The notes under the pieces: model-generated
Seen by the model: the letters and a program-made list of their open reading frames with translations, nothing else
What the model was told of the DNA's origin: nothing
The model's database searches: none
Made by a program: the position numbers and the translations under genes
Source: Nevskiales bacterium
Lineage (GTDB): Bacteria; Pseudomonadota; Gammaproteobacteria; Steroidobacterales; GCA-2729495
NCBI GenBank assembly: GCA_011526045.1
Contig: WYBE01000069.1
Span: 62,001-126,000 of the forward strand
Reading direction: 5' to 3'
Length of the DNA: 64,000 nucleotides
Shown here: one piece after another, positions 8,481 through 18,021 of the stretch
How the letters are laid out: each line of letters opens with the position of its first letter
How positions within the stretch are numbered: the stretch's first letter is position 1

Positions 8481-9662
8481 TCAATGGGCCGCGCGGGCGC
8501 GTTCTTCCAGGATCGCCACCGCCGGCAGGGTCTTGCCCTCGAGAAACTCGAGGAAAGCGCCACCGCCGGTGGAAACGTAGGACATGCGGCCCGTCAGGCC
8601 GTACTGGTCGAGCGCCGCCAGGGTATCGCCGCCGCCGGCGATGCTGAAGGCAGCGCTCGCGGCAACCGCCTCGGCCAGCCGCTTCGTGCCGGCGCCGAAC
8701 TGCTCGAACTCGAACACGCCGACCGGGCCGTTCCATACGACGGTGCCGGCACCGGCGACAAGCGCGGCATATTCGCCGGCGGTCTTCGGCCCGATGTCGA
8801 GGATCAGCTCCTCCGCGCGCACATCCGTGACGGAGCGTGTCGTCGCCCGAGCGCCGGCCGAGAACTCGCTCGCAACGACGACATCCTGTGGCAATGGAAT
8901 ACGGGCGCGGCCGGGCCCCGGCGCGGCGAGCCGGCGCGCCTCGGCAACCAGGTCCGCTTCGTGCAGCGACTTGCCTACCGGATGGCCGGCCGCTGCGATG
9001 AAGGTATTGGCGATGCCGCCGCCGATGATGAGCGTGTCCACTTTCGCGACCAGGTTCTCCAGCACGGAGAGCTTGGTGGACACCTTCGAGCCGCCCACGA
9101 TGGCGACGACCGGCCGCTTCGGATCACGCAACGCGCGGCCCAGCGCCTCGAGCTCTTTCACCAGCAGCGGGCCGGCGCACGCGATTTTCGCAAAGCGCGC
9201 GACCCCGTGCGTGCTCGCCTCGGCGCGATGCGCGGTGCCGAAGGCGTCCATGACGAAGACGTCGCAGAGCGCCGCCATCTTCCGGGCCAGCTCCTCGTTG
9301 TCCTTCTTCTCGCCCTTGTTGAAGCGCACGTTCTCGCACAGCACGACCTCGCCCGGCGCCGCGGCGACGCCCTCGAGCCAGTCACGCTGCAGGCGGACCG
9401 GACGTTGCAACAGTGTGCCGAGGTGCGTGGCGACGGGTTCGAGCGAGAACTCCGCCGCGTACTGGCCTTCCGTGGGGCGGCCGAGATGCGACAGGAGGAT
9501 GACCGCGGCGCCTTTCTCCAGCGCCTCACGGATGGTCGGCAGCGTCGCCACGATGCGCGCGTCGCTCGTGACACGGCCATCCTTGATCGGCACGTTGAGA
9601 TCAGCGCGGATCAGCACGCGCTGGCCGGCCAGCGGCAAGTCGGACATCCTCAGGACTTGCAT
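8481..9662 (-). CDS. pgk: Phosphoglycerate kinase
   Basis: A 393-residue enzyme for 1,3-bisphosphoglycerate + ADP to 3-phosphoglycerate + ATP. Markers are the N-terminal [16 protein letters not shown], the substrate loop SHLGRPTEG, the hinge region, and the nucleotide site with GGGDTLAAL near the C-terminus. ATG 9662 ([13 protein letters not shown]) is preferred: GAGG lies about 11 bases upstream and the gap stop is 14 bases before it. ATG 9647 would give 388 residues but its GAGG is immediately adjacent, too close for translation. Confidence 0.95.
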   Translation of the reverse strand: MQVLRMSDLPLAGQRVLIRADLNVPIKDGRVTSDARIVATLPTIREALEKGAAVILLSHLGRPTEGQYAAEFSLEPVATHLGTLLQRPVRLQRDWLEGVAAAPGEVVLCENVRFNKGEKKDNEELARKMAALCDVFVMDAFGTAHRAEASTHGVARFAKIACAGPLLVKELEALGRALRDPKRPVVAIVGGSKVSTKLSVLENLVAKVDTLIIGGGIANTFIAAAGHPVGKSLHEADLVAEARRLAAPGPGRARIPLPQDVVVASEFSAGARATTRSVTDVRAEELILDIGPKTAGEYAALVAGAGTVVWNGPVGVFEFEQFGAGTKRLAEAVAASAAFSIAGGGDTLAALDQYGLTGRMSYVSTGGGAFLEFLEGKTLPAVAILEERARAAH

Positions 9663-9675
9663 GGCGTGCGCGGCC

Positions 9676-10689
9676 TCAGCGGGCATTCATCAGCGCGATC
9701 GTCGCATCGAGCATCCGGTTGGAGAAACCCCACTCGTTGTCGTACCAGGCCAGCACTTTCACCAGCGTGCCGCCGATGACCCGCGTCTGCGTGGAGTCGA
9801 AGATCGAGCTGCGCGGATCGTGGTTGAAGTCCACGGATACCAGCGGATCCTGGTTGTAACCGAGGATCCCCTTCAGCTCGCCCTCGGAAGCCGCCTTGAG
9901 GATGCCGTTGACCTCCTCCACGCTCGTCGCACGCCCAGCGGTGAAGGTCAGGTCCACCACCGAGACGTTGATGGTCGGCACGCGTACGGCGAAGCCGTCG
10001 AGCTTGCCGTTCAACTCCGGCAGCACGAGACCCACGGCAGCGGCCGCCCCGGTCTTGGTCGGGATCATGGACTGGGTCGCCGAACGCGCCCGACGCAGGT
10101 CGGTGTGATAGACGTCGGTGAGCACCTGGTCGTTGGTGTAGGCGTGGATGGTGGTCATCAGGCCCTGCACCACTCCGAGCTTTTCGTGCAGCGGCTTGAC
10201 CAGCGGCGCGAGACAGTTGGTGGTGCACGAAGCGTTGGAGATGACGGTGTGGCTCGCCTTGAGCGTCTTGTGGTTGACGCCGTAGACGATGGTTGCATCC
10301 ACGTCCTTGCCACCGGGAGCGGAGATGATGACCTTCTTCGCGCCGCCCTGCAGGTGGGCCGAGGCCTTTTCCTTGGTCGTGAACAGCCCGGTGCACTCGA
10401 GCACCACATCCACGCCGAGATCCTTCCACGGCAGCTCGGCCGGGTTGCGCATCGCGAGCACGCGGATGCGGTCGCCGTTGACCACCATGTAGTCGCCATC
10501 GACCGCCACCGTGCCCGGAAATGGCCCGTGCGCGGTGTCGTATTTCGTCAGGTGGGCGTTGGTTTTCGAATCGCCGAGATCGTTCACGGCGACGATGCTC
10601 AGTTCCTGGTTGCGGCCGGCCTCGTACAGGGCACGCAGCACGTTGCGGCCGATGCGGCCGTAGCCATTGATCGCGACTTTGACGGACAT
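9676..10689 (-). CDS. gap: Glyceraldehyde-3-phosphate dehydrogenase, type I
   Basis: A 337-residue enzyme. The Rossmann opening [19 protein letters not shown] binds NAD, and [12 protein letters not shown] carries the catalytic Cys. The family length is about 330-340. It interconverts glyceraldehyde 3-phosphate and 1,3-bisphosphoglycerate and so feeds pgk directly downstream. The residue after the second beta strand (VAVNDLGD) has Asp where NAD-specific enzymes do, which favours NAD over NADP, though this is only an inference. The spacing to tkt upstream is 31 bases. Confidence 0.97.
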   Translation of the reverse strand: MSVKVAINGYGRIGRNVLRALYEAGRNQELSIVAVNDLGDSKTNAHLTKYDTAHGPFPGTVAVDGDYMVVNGDRIRVLAMRNPAELPWKDLGVDVVLECTGLFTTKEKASAHLQGGAKKVIISAPGGKDVDATIVYGVNHKTLKASHTVISNASCTTNCLAPLVKPLHEKLGVVQGLMTTIHAYTNDQVLTDVYHTDLRRARSATQSMIPTKTGAAAAVGLVLPELNGKLDGFAVRVPTINVSVVDLTFTAGRATSVEEVNGILKAASEGELKGILGYNQDPLVSVDFNHDPRSSIFDSTQTRVIGGTLVKVLAWYDNEWGFSNRMLDATIALMNAR

Positions 10690-10720
10690 TTTCTTCAGCT
10701 CCTCGATTGGTACTCGCCCC

Positions 10721-12745
10721 TCAGCGGGCGAGCAGCTCCAGCGCCGCCTTCACCACGTGGTCGGTGGTGAAGCCGAAGTGCGCAAACAGATCCTTGGCCG
10801 GTGCCGACTCGCCGAACGTGTTCATGCCGAGCACGCGCCCCGTCGGGCCCACGTGGCGGTACCAGAGATCCGGCACGCCGGCCTCGATGGCCACGCGGCA
10901 TGTCACCGCCGCCGGCAGCACCGACTCGCGATACGCCGCATCCTGGGCGGCAAACAGCGGCGCGCAAGGCATCGAGACCACCCGTGCGCGATGCCCGCGC
11001 TGGCCGAGTTCCGCGGCCGCGGCCATCGCCAGGCTCATCTCGGAACCCGACGCCATCAGGATGATGTCAGCCGGCCCGGCATCTTTTAATACGTACCCGC
11101 CACGGCGGATGGCGGCGAGTTCTGCGTCACCGCGCGGCTGAGCGGGGAGGTTCTGGCGACTCAGCACCAGGCTGGTCGGGCCGTCGCGCCGCTCGATGGC
11201 GTCGCACCAGGCCACGGCGGTCTCGGCGCCGTCGCAGGGCCGCCACACGCGCATGTTGGGCATCAGCTGCAGGCTCGCGACATGCTCCACCGGCTGGTGG
11301 GTCGGGCCGTCTTCGCCGAGCCCGATGGAATCGTGGGTGAGCACGAAGATGCTGCCGGCCTTCATCAGCGCGGCGATGCGCAGACCATTGCGCGCATAGT
11401 CCGAGAACACCAGGAACGTGCCGCCGTAGGGAATGAAGCCGCCGTGCACCGCGAGGCCGTTGAGCGCCGCGGCCATGCCGAACTCGCGCACACCGTAGTG
11501 CAGGTAGTTGCCGCCACCCGGGCCGGGCACGAGCGGATGCGAGGCCTTGTGCTGGGTCAGGTTCGAGCCGGTGAGGTCGGCCGAGCCACCGAAGAGTTCG
11601 GGCAGTGCCGGCCCCAGCACGTTGAGCACGTCCAAAGAGGCTTTGCGTGTGGCCTTGGGCGCCGCATCCGCGGCCAGCTTCGTGACCGCCTCGGCCGCGG
11701 TCTGCAACCACCCCGCCGGGAGCCGGCCATTCATGCGCCGCTCGAACTCGCGGGCCAGGTCGGGGTGGGCGTCGCCGTAACGGGCGAAGCGCTCGCGCCA
11801 TTCGGTCTCGAGGCGCGCCCCGCGCTCCCGGGCGTCCCAGGCGGCGCCGATCGGCGCAGGGATGACGAAGGGCGGCTCCTTCCAGCCGAGGCGCTCGCGC
11901 GCGGCGGCGACTTCCGCGGCACCGAGCGGGCTGCCGTGCGTGGCCTCGGTGCCCTCGAGGTTCGGCGCACCGAAGCCGATGATGGTCTTGCAGCAGATCA
12001 GCGTGGGCTGCGTCGTGTTCTGCCGCGCCGCCAGGATCGCGGTGCGGATCGCCTGCGGATCGTGGCCGTCGACATCCGCAATCACCTGCCAGCCGTAGGC
12101 GCGAAAACGCGCCGGCGTGTCGTCGCGGAACCAGCCCTGGACTTCACCGTCGATCGAGATGCCGTTGTCGTCGTACAGGCAGATCAGCTTGCCGAGCTGC
12201 AACGTGCCGGCGAGCGAACAGGCCTCGTGCGAGATGCCTTCCATCAGGCAACCGTCGCCGAGGAAGACCCAGGTGTGGTGGTCCACGATGGGCAGTCCCG
12301 GCCGGTTGAAGGTCGCCGCGAGGACTTTCTCGGCGAGCGCCATGCCCACCGCGTTGGCGAGCCCCTGGCCGAGCGGGCCCGTGGTCGTCTCCACGCCGCG
12401 CGCCGGGTCGCGTTCGGGGTGGCCGGGCGTGGGCGAACCCATCTGCCGGAAGCGCCGCAGGTCGTCGATGGTGAGCGGATAGCCCGTGAGGTGCAGCAAC
12501 CCGTACAGCAGCATCGAGCCGTGGCCGTTGGACAGCACGAAGCGGTCCCGGTCCGGCCAGGCGGGATTGGCCGGGTTGTGGCGCAGGAAGTCGTTCCAGA
12601 GCACCTCGGCGATGTCGGCCATGCCCATGGGCATGCCCGGATGGCCCGAATTAGCCTGTTGCACGGCATCCATCGCCAGCGCACGCAAGGCATTGGCAAG
12701 CTCGCGGCGCCCCGGCGCAGTGGCGGGGTTTGTTCTGCTGGTCAT
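10721..12745 (-). CDS. tkt: Transketolase
   Basis: A 674-residue thiamine-diphosphate enzyme that moves two-carbon units between sugar phosphates in the pentose phosphate pathway. It has the full three-domain layout: [19 protein letters not shown] near the start, the ThDP-binding [15 protein letters not shown] (GDG..N-type motif), the pyrimidine domain with [19 protein letters not shown], and a C-terminal domain. Its length matches E. coli TktA (663). It begins the run tkt-gap-pgk-pyk. A 132-base gap separates it from the DUF2249 gene upstream on the same strand. Confidence 0.97.
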   Translation of the reverse strand: MTSRTNPATAPGRRELANALRALAMDAVQQANSGHPGMPMGMADIAEVLWNDFLRHNPANPAWPDRDRFVLSNGHGSMLLYGLLHLTGYPLTIDDLRRFRQMGSPTPGHPERDPARGVETTTGPLGQGLANAVGMALAEKVLAATFNRPGLPIVDHHTWVFLGDGCLMEGISHEACSLAGTLQLGKLICLYDDNGISIDGEVQGWFRDDTPARFRAYGWQVIADVDGHDPQAIRTAILAARQNTTQPTLICCKTIIGFGAPNLEGTEATHGSPLGAAEVAAARERLGWKEPPFVIPAPIGAAWDARERGARLETEWRERFARYGDAHPDLAREFERRMNGRLPAGWLQTAAEAVTKLAADAAPKATRKASLDVLNVLGPALPELFGGSADLTGSNLTQHKASHPLVPGPGGGNYLHYGVREFGMAAALNGLAVHGGFIPYGGTFLVFSDYARNGLRIAALMKAGSIFVLTHDSIGLGEDGPTHQPVEHVASLQLMPNMRVWRPCDGAETAVAWCDAIERRDGPTSLVLSRQNLPAQPRGDAELAAIRRGGYVLKDAGPADIILMASGSEMSLAMAAAAELGQRGHRARVVSMPCAPLFAAQDAAYRESVLPAAVTCRVAIEAGVPDLWYRHVGPTGRVLGMNTFGESAPAKDLFAHFGFTTDHVVKAALELLAR

Positions 12746-12835
12746 GGTCCCGGCCCGGATTGGGGCCGCAAATTGTCGCTTACGTCGCGGCCAGGCCGCA
12801 ATGGCGCCGGGTTGTGTATGTCAGGTGCCGGGTTT

Positions 12836-12859
12836 GGCTTTTTGGCTTTTTGGCTTTTT
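12836..12859. repeat. Three perfect 8-bp tandem repeats (GGCTTTTT) ahead of tkt
   Basis: GGCTTTTT occurs three times in a row in the gap between the DUF2249 gene and tkt, 91 bases before the tkt start; on the transcribed strand it reads AAAAAGCC. The repeat is non-coding. Short perfect repeats can change copy number by slippage, so the tkt leader length could vary between isolates. Confidence 0.85.
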
Positions 12860-12877
12860 GCCCCGCCCAGGCGCCGC

Positions 12878-13174
12878 TCAGCCGCAGCTGCCGCCCGAGC
12901 AGCAATTTCCGTCGCTGGCAGGCCGCGCCGCGGTCGCTGCCGTCTTGCCGATCCGCACCCGCCAGATCTCCGGGCCCGACTCGAGGTAGGTCCAGGTAAA
13001 GCTGTCCGGATTCTGCGCCTGCATCTGGTAGTAGAGCGGCCTCGGGTCGTGGTCGTTGACCAGGTCGAAGGTCTCGCCGGGTTGCAAGGCGTGGAATCGC
13101 CCGAAGATGACCGGGTGACGCTCGCGCGGAACAATCGTGCGCACGTCGATGAATGAAGGGGCGGCTTGCGACAT
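12878..13174 (-). CDS. DUF2249 domain protein with cysteine-rich tail
   Basis: A 98-residue protein. The body (FIDVRTIVPRERHPVIFGRF, then GETFDLVNDHDPRPLYYQM and WTYLESGPEIWRVRIGK) matches DUF2249, a TusA-like fold seen near hemerythrins and nitrogen-oxide or redox enzymes. After the domain comes a short tail ending NCCSGGSCG with three cysteines, suited to metal or sulfur binding. The start at 13174 is supported by AGGAG 8 bases upstream. No function is established. It is the first gene before tkt on the same strand and diverges from metK, so it could share stress control with either. Confidence 0.75.
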   Translation of the reverse strand: MSQAAPSFIDVRTIVPRERHPVIFGRFHALQPGETFDLVNDHDPRPLYYQMQAQNPDSFTWTYLESGPEIWRVRIGKTAATAARPASDGNCCSGGSCG

Positions 13175-13312
13175 CGTGACTCCTGTACTGTAGAGGGCGG
13201 CTGTGCCCTTGAGGTCGAGGCCGGCCACAATGTGGTCAGCGCCGTCCGCGGGCCATACGTAGATGACCCAATCGAATTCGATTTTCGGCAGGGCTTCCGT
13301 TTTCTGCCGGTC

Positions 13313-13318
13313 TATAAT
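13313..13318 (+). promoter_or_regulatory. -10 element of the metK promoter
   Basis: A perfect TATAAT lies 29 bases before the metK ATG and is followed at once by GCGGCGC. No good -35 is present at 16-18 bases. The same TATAAT-GCGSCG arrangement recurs ahead of rpoD and typA. Confidence 0.6.
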
Positions 13319-13347
13319 GCGGCGCTTTCGCTGACCAGGACCCGTTT

Positions 13348-14523
13348 ATGCCTACCAGAAGCCTCTTCACCTCGGAATCCGTCTCCGAGGGCCACCCGGA
13401 CAAGATGGCGGACCAGATCTCGGATGCGGTGCTCGATGCGATCTTCGAGCAGGACCGCATGGCCAAGGTGGCCTGCGAGACGCTGGTCAAGACGGGTTTC
13501 GTCCTGGTGGCCGGCGAGATCACGACTTCAGCCTGGGTCGACCTCGAACCGCTGGTGCGCAGCGTGGTGAACGACATCGGCTACAACCACTCCGACCTCG
13601 GTTTCGACGGCAACGCCTGCGCCGTGCTCAATGCCATCGGCAAACAGTCCGGCGACATCGCCCAGGGAGTGGACCGCAAGGACCCACGCAAGCAGGGCGC
13701 GGGTGACCAGGGCATGATGTTCGGCTACGCGAGCAACGAGACCGACGTGCTCATGCCCGCGCCGATCACCCTCGCCCACCGGCTGGTGAAGAAGCAGTCC
13801 GAAGTGCGCAAATCCGGCAAGCTCAAGTGGCTGCGCCCGGACGCCAAGAGCCAGGTCACGCTCGTCTACGAGGACGGCAAGCCGGTCGCCATCGATGCCG
13901 TGGTGCTCTCCACCCAGCACGCGCCGGACGTCAGCCAGAAGACGATCAAAGAAGGCGTCATGGACCTCATCATCAAACCGGTGCTGCCGAAAAAGCTGGT
14001 CCACAAGGGCACCCGCTTCCACATCAACCCGACCGGGCGCTTCGTGATCGGCGGGCCGATGGGCGACTGCGGCCTCACCGGGCGCAAGATCATCGTCGAT
14101 ACCTACGGCGGCATGGCGCGTCACGGTGGCGGCGCCTTCTCCGGCAAGGATCCGACCAAGGTCGACCGCTCGGCCGCCTACGCGGCCCGCTACGTCGCCA
14201 AGAACATCGTGGCGGCCGGTATCGCCGATCGCTGCGAAGTGCAGCTGTCGTATGCGATCGGCGTGGCGGAGCCGACCTCGGTGGCAGTGGAGACTTTCGG
14301 CACCAGCCGCATCGCCAACGACAAGGTCACGCAGCTGGTGCGCCGGCACTTCGACCTGACGCCTTACGGCATCCGCGAGATGCTCGACCTGCACCGGCCG
14401 ATCTATCGCTCGACAGCAGCCTATGGTCACTTCGGCCGCGAGGACGCGAAGTTCCCGTGGGAGCGAACCGACCGGGCCACCGCCCTGCGCGAAGCCGCCG
14501 GCATCCGCCGCCGGGCCGCATAG
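13348..14523 (+). CDS. metK: S-adenosylmethionine synthetase
   Basis: A 391-residue enzyme making S-adenosylmethionine from methionine and ATP. Signatures are [20 protein letters not shown] (ATP site), [12 protein letters not shown] and the phosphate loop [19 protein letters not shown]. Length and order agree with the family (384 in E. coli). The gene is followed 21 bases later by ahcY, so one transcript both makes the methyl donor and removes its by-product. Confidence 0.98.
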   Translation: MPTRSLFTSESVSEGHPDKMADQISDAVLDAIFEQDRMAKVACETLVKTGFVLVAGEITTSAWVDLEPLVRSVVNDIGYNHSDLGFDGNACAVLNAIGKQSGDIAQGVDRKDPRKQGAGDQGMMFGYASNETDVLMPAPITLAHRLVKKQSEVRKSGKLKWLRPDAKSQVTLVYEDGKPVAIDAVVLSTQHAPDVSQKTIKEGVMDLIIKPVLPKKLVHKGTRFHINPTGRFVIGGPMGDCGLTGRKIIVDTYGGMARHGGGAFSGKDPTKVDRSAAYAARYVAKNIVAAGIADRCEVQLSYAIGVAEPTSVAVETFGTSRIANDKVTQLVRRHFDLTPYGIREMLDLHRPIYRSTAAYGHFGREDAKFPWERTDRATALREAAGIRRRAA

Positions 14524-14544
14524 CAGACAAAAGGACGACAACCG

Positions 14545-15858
14545 ATGAGCAGCAAACCCGCAGTGGCCGCGAGGGCCGATTACAAGGTCGCCGACATCAC
14601 GCTCGCCGACTGGGGCCGCAAGGAAATCCGCATTGCCGAGACGGAGATGCCGGGGCTGATGGCGGTGCGCGAGGAGTACGCGGCGACGCAGCCACTGCAG
14701 GGTGCCCGCATTGCCGGATGCCTGCACATGACCATCCAGACCGCGGTGCTGATCGAGACGCTGGTGCAGCTCGGCGCCGAGGTGCGCTGGTCGTCCTGCA
14801 ATATCTTCTCCACCCAGGACCACGCGGCCTCCGCCATCGCCGCCGCCGGCATTCCCGTGTTCGCCTGGAAGGGCGAGACCGAGGAGGAGTACTGGTGGTG
14901 CGTGGAACAGACGGTTCTTGGCCCCGACGGCTGGCGGCCGAACATGATCCTCGACGACGGCGGTGACCTGACCGCGATCATGCACGACAAGTACCCGGAG
15001 CTGATGAAGAACGTGCGCGGCATCTCCGAGGAGACCACGACCGGCGTCAAGCGGCTCTACGACATGGCCAGAATGGGCACACTCGCCTGCCCCGCCATCA
15101 ACGTCAATGACTCCGTCACGAAGTCGAAATTCGACAACCTCTACGGCTGTCGCGAGTCGCTGGTGGACGGCATCAAGCGCGCCACCGACGTGATGATCGC
15201 CGGCAAGATCGCGGTGGTCGCCGGTTACGGCGACGTCGGCAAGGGCTGTGCGCAATCCCTGCGCGGCCTCGGCGCCACGGTCTGGATCACGGAGATCGAC
15301 CCCATCAACGCCCTGCAGGCAGCGATGGAAGGCTACCGTGTGGTCACCATGGACTACGCCGCCGACAAGGCCGACATCTTCGTCAGCGCCACCGGCAACT
15401 TCCGCGTGATCGATCACGATCATCTGAAGCGCATGAAGAACCAGGCGATCGTCTGCAACATCGGCCACTTCGACAGCGAGATCGATGTCGCCTCCCTGCG
15501 CAAGTACAAGTGGGAGAACATCAAACCGCAGGTCGATCACGTGATTTTTCCGGACGGCAAGCGCCTGATCCTGCTGGCGGAAGGACGGCTGGTGAACCTC
15601 GGTTGCGCCACCGGGCACCCGAGCTTCGTGATGTCGAACTCGTTCACGAACCAGGTGCTCGCGCAGATCGACCTGTGGACCGGCAGCTCGAAGTACGAGC
15701 GCAAGGTGTACGTGCTGCCGAAACTGCTCGACGAGAAGGTGGCGCGGCTGCACCTGAAGAAGATCGGCGCGCAGCTGACCACCCTCACGCAGGGCCAGGC
15801 CGACTACATCGGTGTGCCAGTCGGTGGCCCTTACAAGCCGGAGCACTATCGCTACTAG
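14545..15858 (+). CDS. ahcY: Adenosylhomocysteinase
   Basis: A 437-residue NAD-dependent enzyme that hydrolyses S-adenosylhomocysteine to adenosine and homocysteine. It shows the substrate-binding [15 protein letters not shown], the NAD motif [16 protein letters not shown], the DDGGDLT segment and the invariant C-terminal PYKPEHYRY that completes the active site of the neighbouring subunit. It lies directly after metK. I looked for an SAH-type riboswitch, but only 21 bases separate the genes, so any such element would have to lie before metK. Confidence 0.98.
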   Translation: MSSKPAVAARADYKVADITLADWGRKEIRIAETEMPGLMAVREEYAATQPLQGARIAGCLHMTIQTAVLIETLVQLGAEVRWSSCNIFSTQDHAASAIAAAGIPVFAWKGETEEEYWWCVEQTVLGPDGWRPNMILDDGGDLTAIMHDKYPELMKNVRGISEETTTGVKRLYDMARMGTLACPAINVNDSVTKSKFDNLYGCRESLVDGIKRATDVMIAGKIAVVAGYGDVGKGCAQSLRGLGATVWITEIDPINALQAAMEGYRVVTMDYAADKADIFVSATGNFRVIDHDHLKRMKNQAIVCNIGHFDSEIDVASLRKYKWENIKPQVDHVIFPDGKRLILLAEGRLVNLGCATGHPSFVMSNSFTNQVLAQIDLWTGSSKYERKVYVLPKLLDEKVARLHLKKIGAQLTTLTQGQADYIGVPVGGPYKPEHYRY

Positions 15859-15972
15859 CGCCGGGCGGGTGAACGGCCGGAGCCGACAGCCGCAATGCCG
15901 CAACGCGACCGCCCGCACACTTCGCCGGCCGTCGCTGAGACCTGCGACCCGGTCGCTCCGCCGGTCGTCGGC

Positions 15973-15978
15973 TATATT
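15973..15978 (+). promoter_or_regulatory. -10 box eight bases before the cpdA-like start
   Basis: TATATT ends 8 bases before the ATG at 15987, with no Shine-Dalgarno between. If used, transcription would begin at or next to the start codon (leaderless). No good -35 is visible. Confidence 0.4.
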
Positions 15979-15986
15979 GGCGCCGA

Positions 15987-16799
15987 ATGAGTTCCACTGC
16001 CGCCGGCAAAGCTGGCCATCGGCACGCCCACGTGGCTCCGTCCGCGCCCAGACTGCTGCACATCACCGACACCCACCTGCATGCCGCGCACGACACGCGG
16101 CTGCGCGGCGTGGACACCTTCCTGACGCTGTCACGCGTACTCGATCGGGCGCGCTGCGATCCCCGCCCGGCGCAGGCGGTGCTCGCGACGGGCGATCTCA
16201 GCCAGGACGAAACGCCGGCTTCCTACGCTGCATTCCGGGACCTGCTGGCGCCGCTCGACATCCCCGTCTGGTGCCTGCCCGGCAACCATGACGAGCCGCG
16301 GGCGATGCGGGCCGCCCTCGCGGAGCCGCAATTCCGGGTCGGCGGGGCGCACCTCACCGGCAACTGGTGCGTGATCCTGCTCGACAGCTACCTCGCCGGC
16401 GATCACGGTGGTCGCCTCGCGCCCGCCCATTTGCAATGGCTCGACGCCACGCTGCAGGCAGCGACCGCGCCACACGTGCTCGTCGCGATCCACCACCACC
16501 CGTTGCCGCTCGGCAGCGGCTGGCTCGACGAACTTGGCCTGTACAACGCCGATGCATTGCTGGAAGTCCTCGACTGCTGCCCGCGGCTGCGGGCGGTAGT
16601 GGCCGGCCACGTGCACCAGGCGTCGGACCTTTCCCGCAACGGCGTGCGCTACCTCACCACGCCGTCCACCTGCTTCCAGTTCCTGCCCGAAAGCGACGTC
16701 TTCGCGGTCGATCGTCGCCCGCCCGGCTTCCGCTGGCTCGACCTGCAGAGCGACGGCAGCATCGACACCGAGGTCGTCTGGACAGAAACGGCCCGCTGA
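15987..16799 (+). CDS. cpdA: Metallophosphoesterase, CpdA-like (3',5'-cAMP phosphodiesterase family)
   Basis: A 270-residue calcineurin-like phosphoesterase. All five metal-binding blocks are visible: LHITDTHLH, LATGDLSQD, LPGNHDEP, VAIHHHPLP and VAGHVHQ. The spacing and STPSTCFQF-like tail match the CpdA/Icc subgroup, which hydrolyses cAMP in Proteobacteria; substrate remains an inference because class III phosphodiesterases vary. The ATG at 15987 has no Shine-Dalgarno but a -10-like box right before it. It follows ahcY by 128 bases. Confidence 0.8.
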   Translation: MSSTAAGKAGHRHAHVAPSAPRLLHITDTHLHAAHDTRLRGVDTFLTLSRVLDRARCDPRPAQAVLATGDLSQDETPASYAAFRDLLAPLDIPVWCLPGNHDEPRAMRAALAEPQFRVGGAHLTGNWCVILLDSYLAGDHGGRLAPAHLQWLDATLQAATAPHVLVAIHHHPLPLGSGWLDELGLYNADALLEVLDCCPRLRAVVAGHVHQASDLSRNGVRYLTTPSTCFQFLPESDVFAVDRRPPGFRWLDLQSDGSIDTEVVWTETAR

Positions 16800-16867
16800 A
16801 TCGCCGCACGCTGCAAGCCGCGTTTCCGGTACCCTGCACGCAGTGGTGGGCGGCGGAGTAACGAGCG

Positions 16868-17782
16868 ATGCAGGTCATGACGACGAGCGGTTCAACGCAT
16901 CTGGCACTACGAGCCCGGCTCCTGCACCCCCTGCTCCTCGCAGCACTGCTCCTGCTCGCATCCCCGGCGCGGCCGGACGGGTTGCCGCTATGGGAGCTGC
17001 GCGGTGACACGAACCGCGTGTTCATCCTCGGCTCGATTCACTTCCTGCGCCCCGGTGAAGATCGCCTGCCCGATCGCGTTCTCAGCGCCTACGAGGATGC
17101 CGACGTCGTGGTGATGGAACTCGATCTCGACGATCTCGATCCGCTGGCATCGGCCGCCGTCATGCAACGCCTGGGGACCGATCCGGACGGGCGCCCGCTC
17201 GCGGTGCTCCTCGGCAGCCGCGACTACGAAAAAGCGGCCGCCAAGGCGCAGGCGATCGGCATCGACCTGGCGCTCCTCAGCGCCTACGAGCCCTGGCTCG
17301 CGGCGATTACCCTTACGCAGCTCAAGCTGCAGATGCTCGGTTTCGACGCCAGCGCCGGCGTCGAGCAGCAGCTGCTCGCGCTGGCGCAGCGGGATCGCAA
17401 GGAGATCAAGGGGCTGGAGACCCTCGAGGAACAGCTCGAGGCCATGGACCAGTTGCCGCCCGCGACCCAGCGGGACTTCCTGCTGGCAACGCTCGATGAA
17501 GCCGCCGACATCGAGAATCGCATCGGAAACATCGTGTCGGCCTGGCGCACCGGCGATCTGCGCGCGATGGAAGCGGACCTCCTCGACGGGATGCGCGACC
17601 AGCCCGAACTCTACCGGCGCATCGTCGTCGAACGAAACCGCAACTGGGTTCGGAAGATCGAGGCTCTCGCGCGCGGGGAGCGTGATGTGCTCGTGGTCGT
17701 CGGCACTCTGCACCTCGTCGGCCGCGACAGCCTGATCAAGATGCTGGGTGAAGCCGGGCACGCGCCACGGCAGCTGCACTGA
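16868..17782 (+). CDS. TraB/GumN family protein, exported
   Basis: A 304-residue protein. The N-terminal hydrophobic stretch (LLHPLLLAALLLLASPARP) is a signal peptide or anchor. The mature part starts LPLWELRGDTNRVFILGSIH, the first TraB/GumN motif (GSxH), with a second ...RNRNWVRKIEAL and GTLHLVGRDSL (GxxH) near the end. These motifs define the TraB/PrgY/GumN family, thought to include metal-dependent peptidases or pheromone-blocking proteins; function here is unknown. It converges with the rubredoxin gene, stop codons 7 bases apart. Confidence 0.8.
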   Translation: MQVMTTSGSTHLALRARLLHPLLLAALLLLASPARPDGLPLWELRGDTNRVFILGSIHFLRPGEDRLPDRVLSAYEDADVVVMELDLDDLDPLASAAVMQRLGTDPDGRPLAVLLGSRDYEKAAAKAQAIGIDLALLSAYEPWLAAITLTQLKLQMLGFDASAGVEQQLLALAQRDRKEIKGLETLEEQLEAMDQLPPATQRDFLLATLDEAADIENRIGNIVSAWRTGDLRAMEADLLDGMRDQPELYRRIVVERNRNWVRKIEALARGERDVLVVVGTLHLVGRDSLIKMLGEAGHAPRQLH

Positions 17783-17789
17783 GCACAGG

Positions 17790-17966
17790 CTACAGGAGCT
17801 CGAAGTCCTCCTTGCCGGCCCCGCAATCCGGACACCGCCACGACAGCGGCAGATCCTCGAAGCGGGTGCCCGGCGGGAAACCGGACTGCGGATCACCTTC
17901 TGCCTCGTCGTAGATGTGCCCGCAACTCAGGCACATCCAGCGTCGCAACGCGGCCTTGTCGGTCAT
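17790..17966 (-). CDS. Rubredoxin
   Basis: A 58-residue protein, MTDKAALRRWMCLSCGHIY... to ...GAGKEDFELL. Two knuckles, CLSCGHIYD (residues 12-20) and CPDCGAGK (45-52), give the four Cys of an FeS4 site; YDEAEGDP, FPPGTRFEDLP and the aromatic W43 are all rubredoxin hallmarks. It carries single electrons, for example to alkane hydroxylases or peroxide- and NO-reducing enzymes; no partner is encoded nearby. The ATG is preceded by CGGAGGC at the right distance. It lies 55 bases after mpl on the same strand. Confidence 0.95.
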   Translation of the reverse strand: MTDKAALRRWMCLSCGHIYDEAEGDPQSGFPPGTRFEDLPLSWRCPDCGAGKEDFELL

Positions 17967-18021
17967 CGGATTGCCTCCGGGCAGATGATCATCAGGTTGG
18001 TCGCCGGCATGCAGCCACGTG

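Noticed and set aside
8584-13156. Long plus-strand open frames over pgk, gap and tkt (728 and 624 codons)
   Set aside because: They are antisense shadows of glycolytic genes with low-complexity Arg/Ala/His composition.
13201-13347. A SAM or SAH riboswitch before metK-ahcY
   Set aside because: The region before metK is short and contains a plain -10 box about 30 bases from the start, leaving no room for such an aptamer in the transcript.
13528-15918. A 796-codon open frame antisense to metK and ahcY
   Set aside because: It is a shadow of high-GC coding on the other strand; the translation is His/Arg/Asp-rich with no domain, while metK and ahcY are unmistakable.
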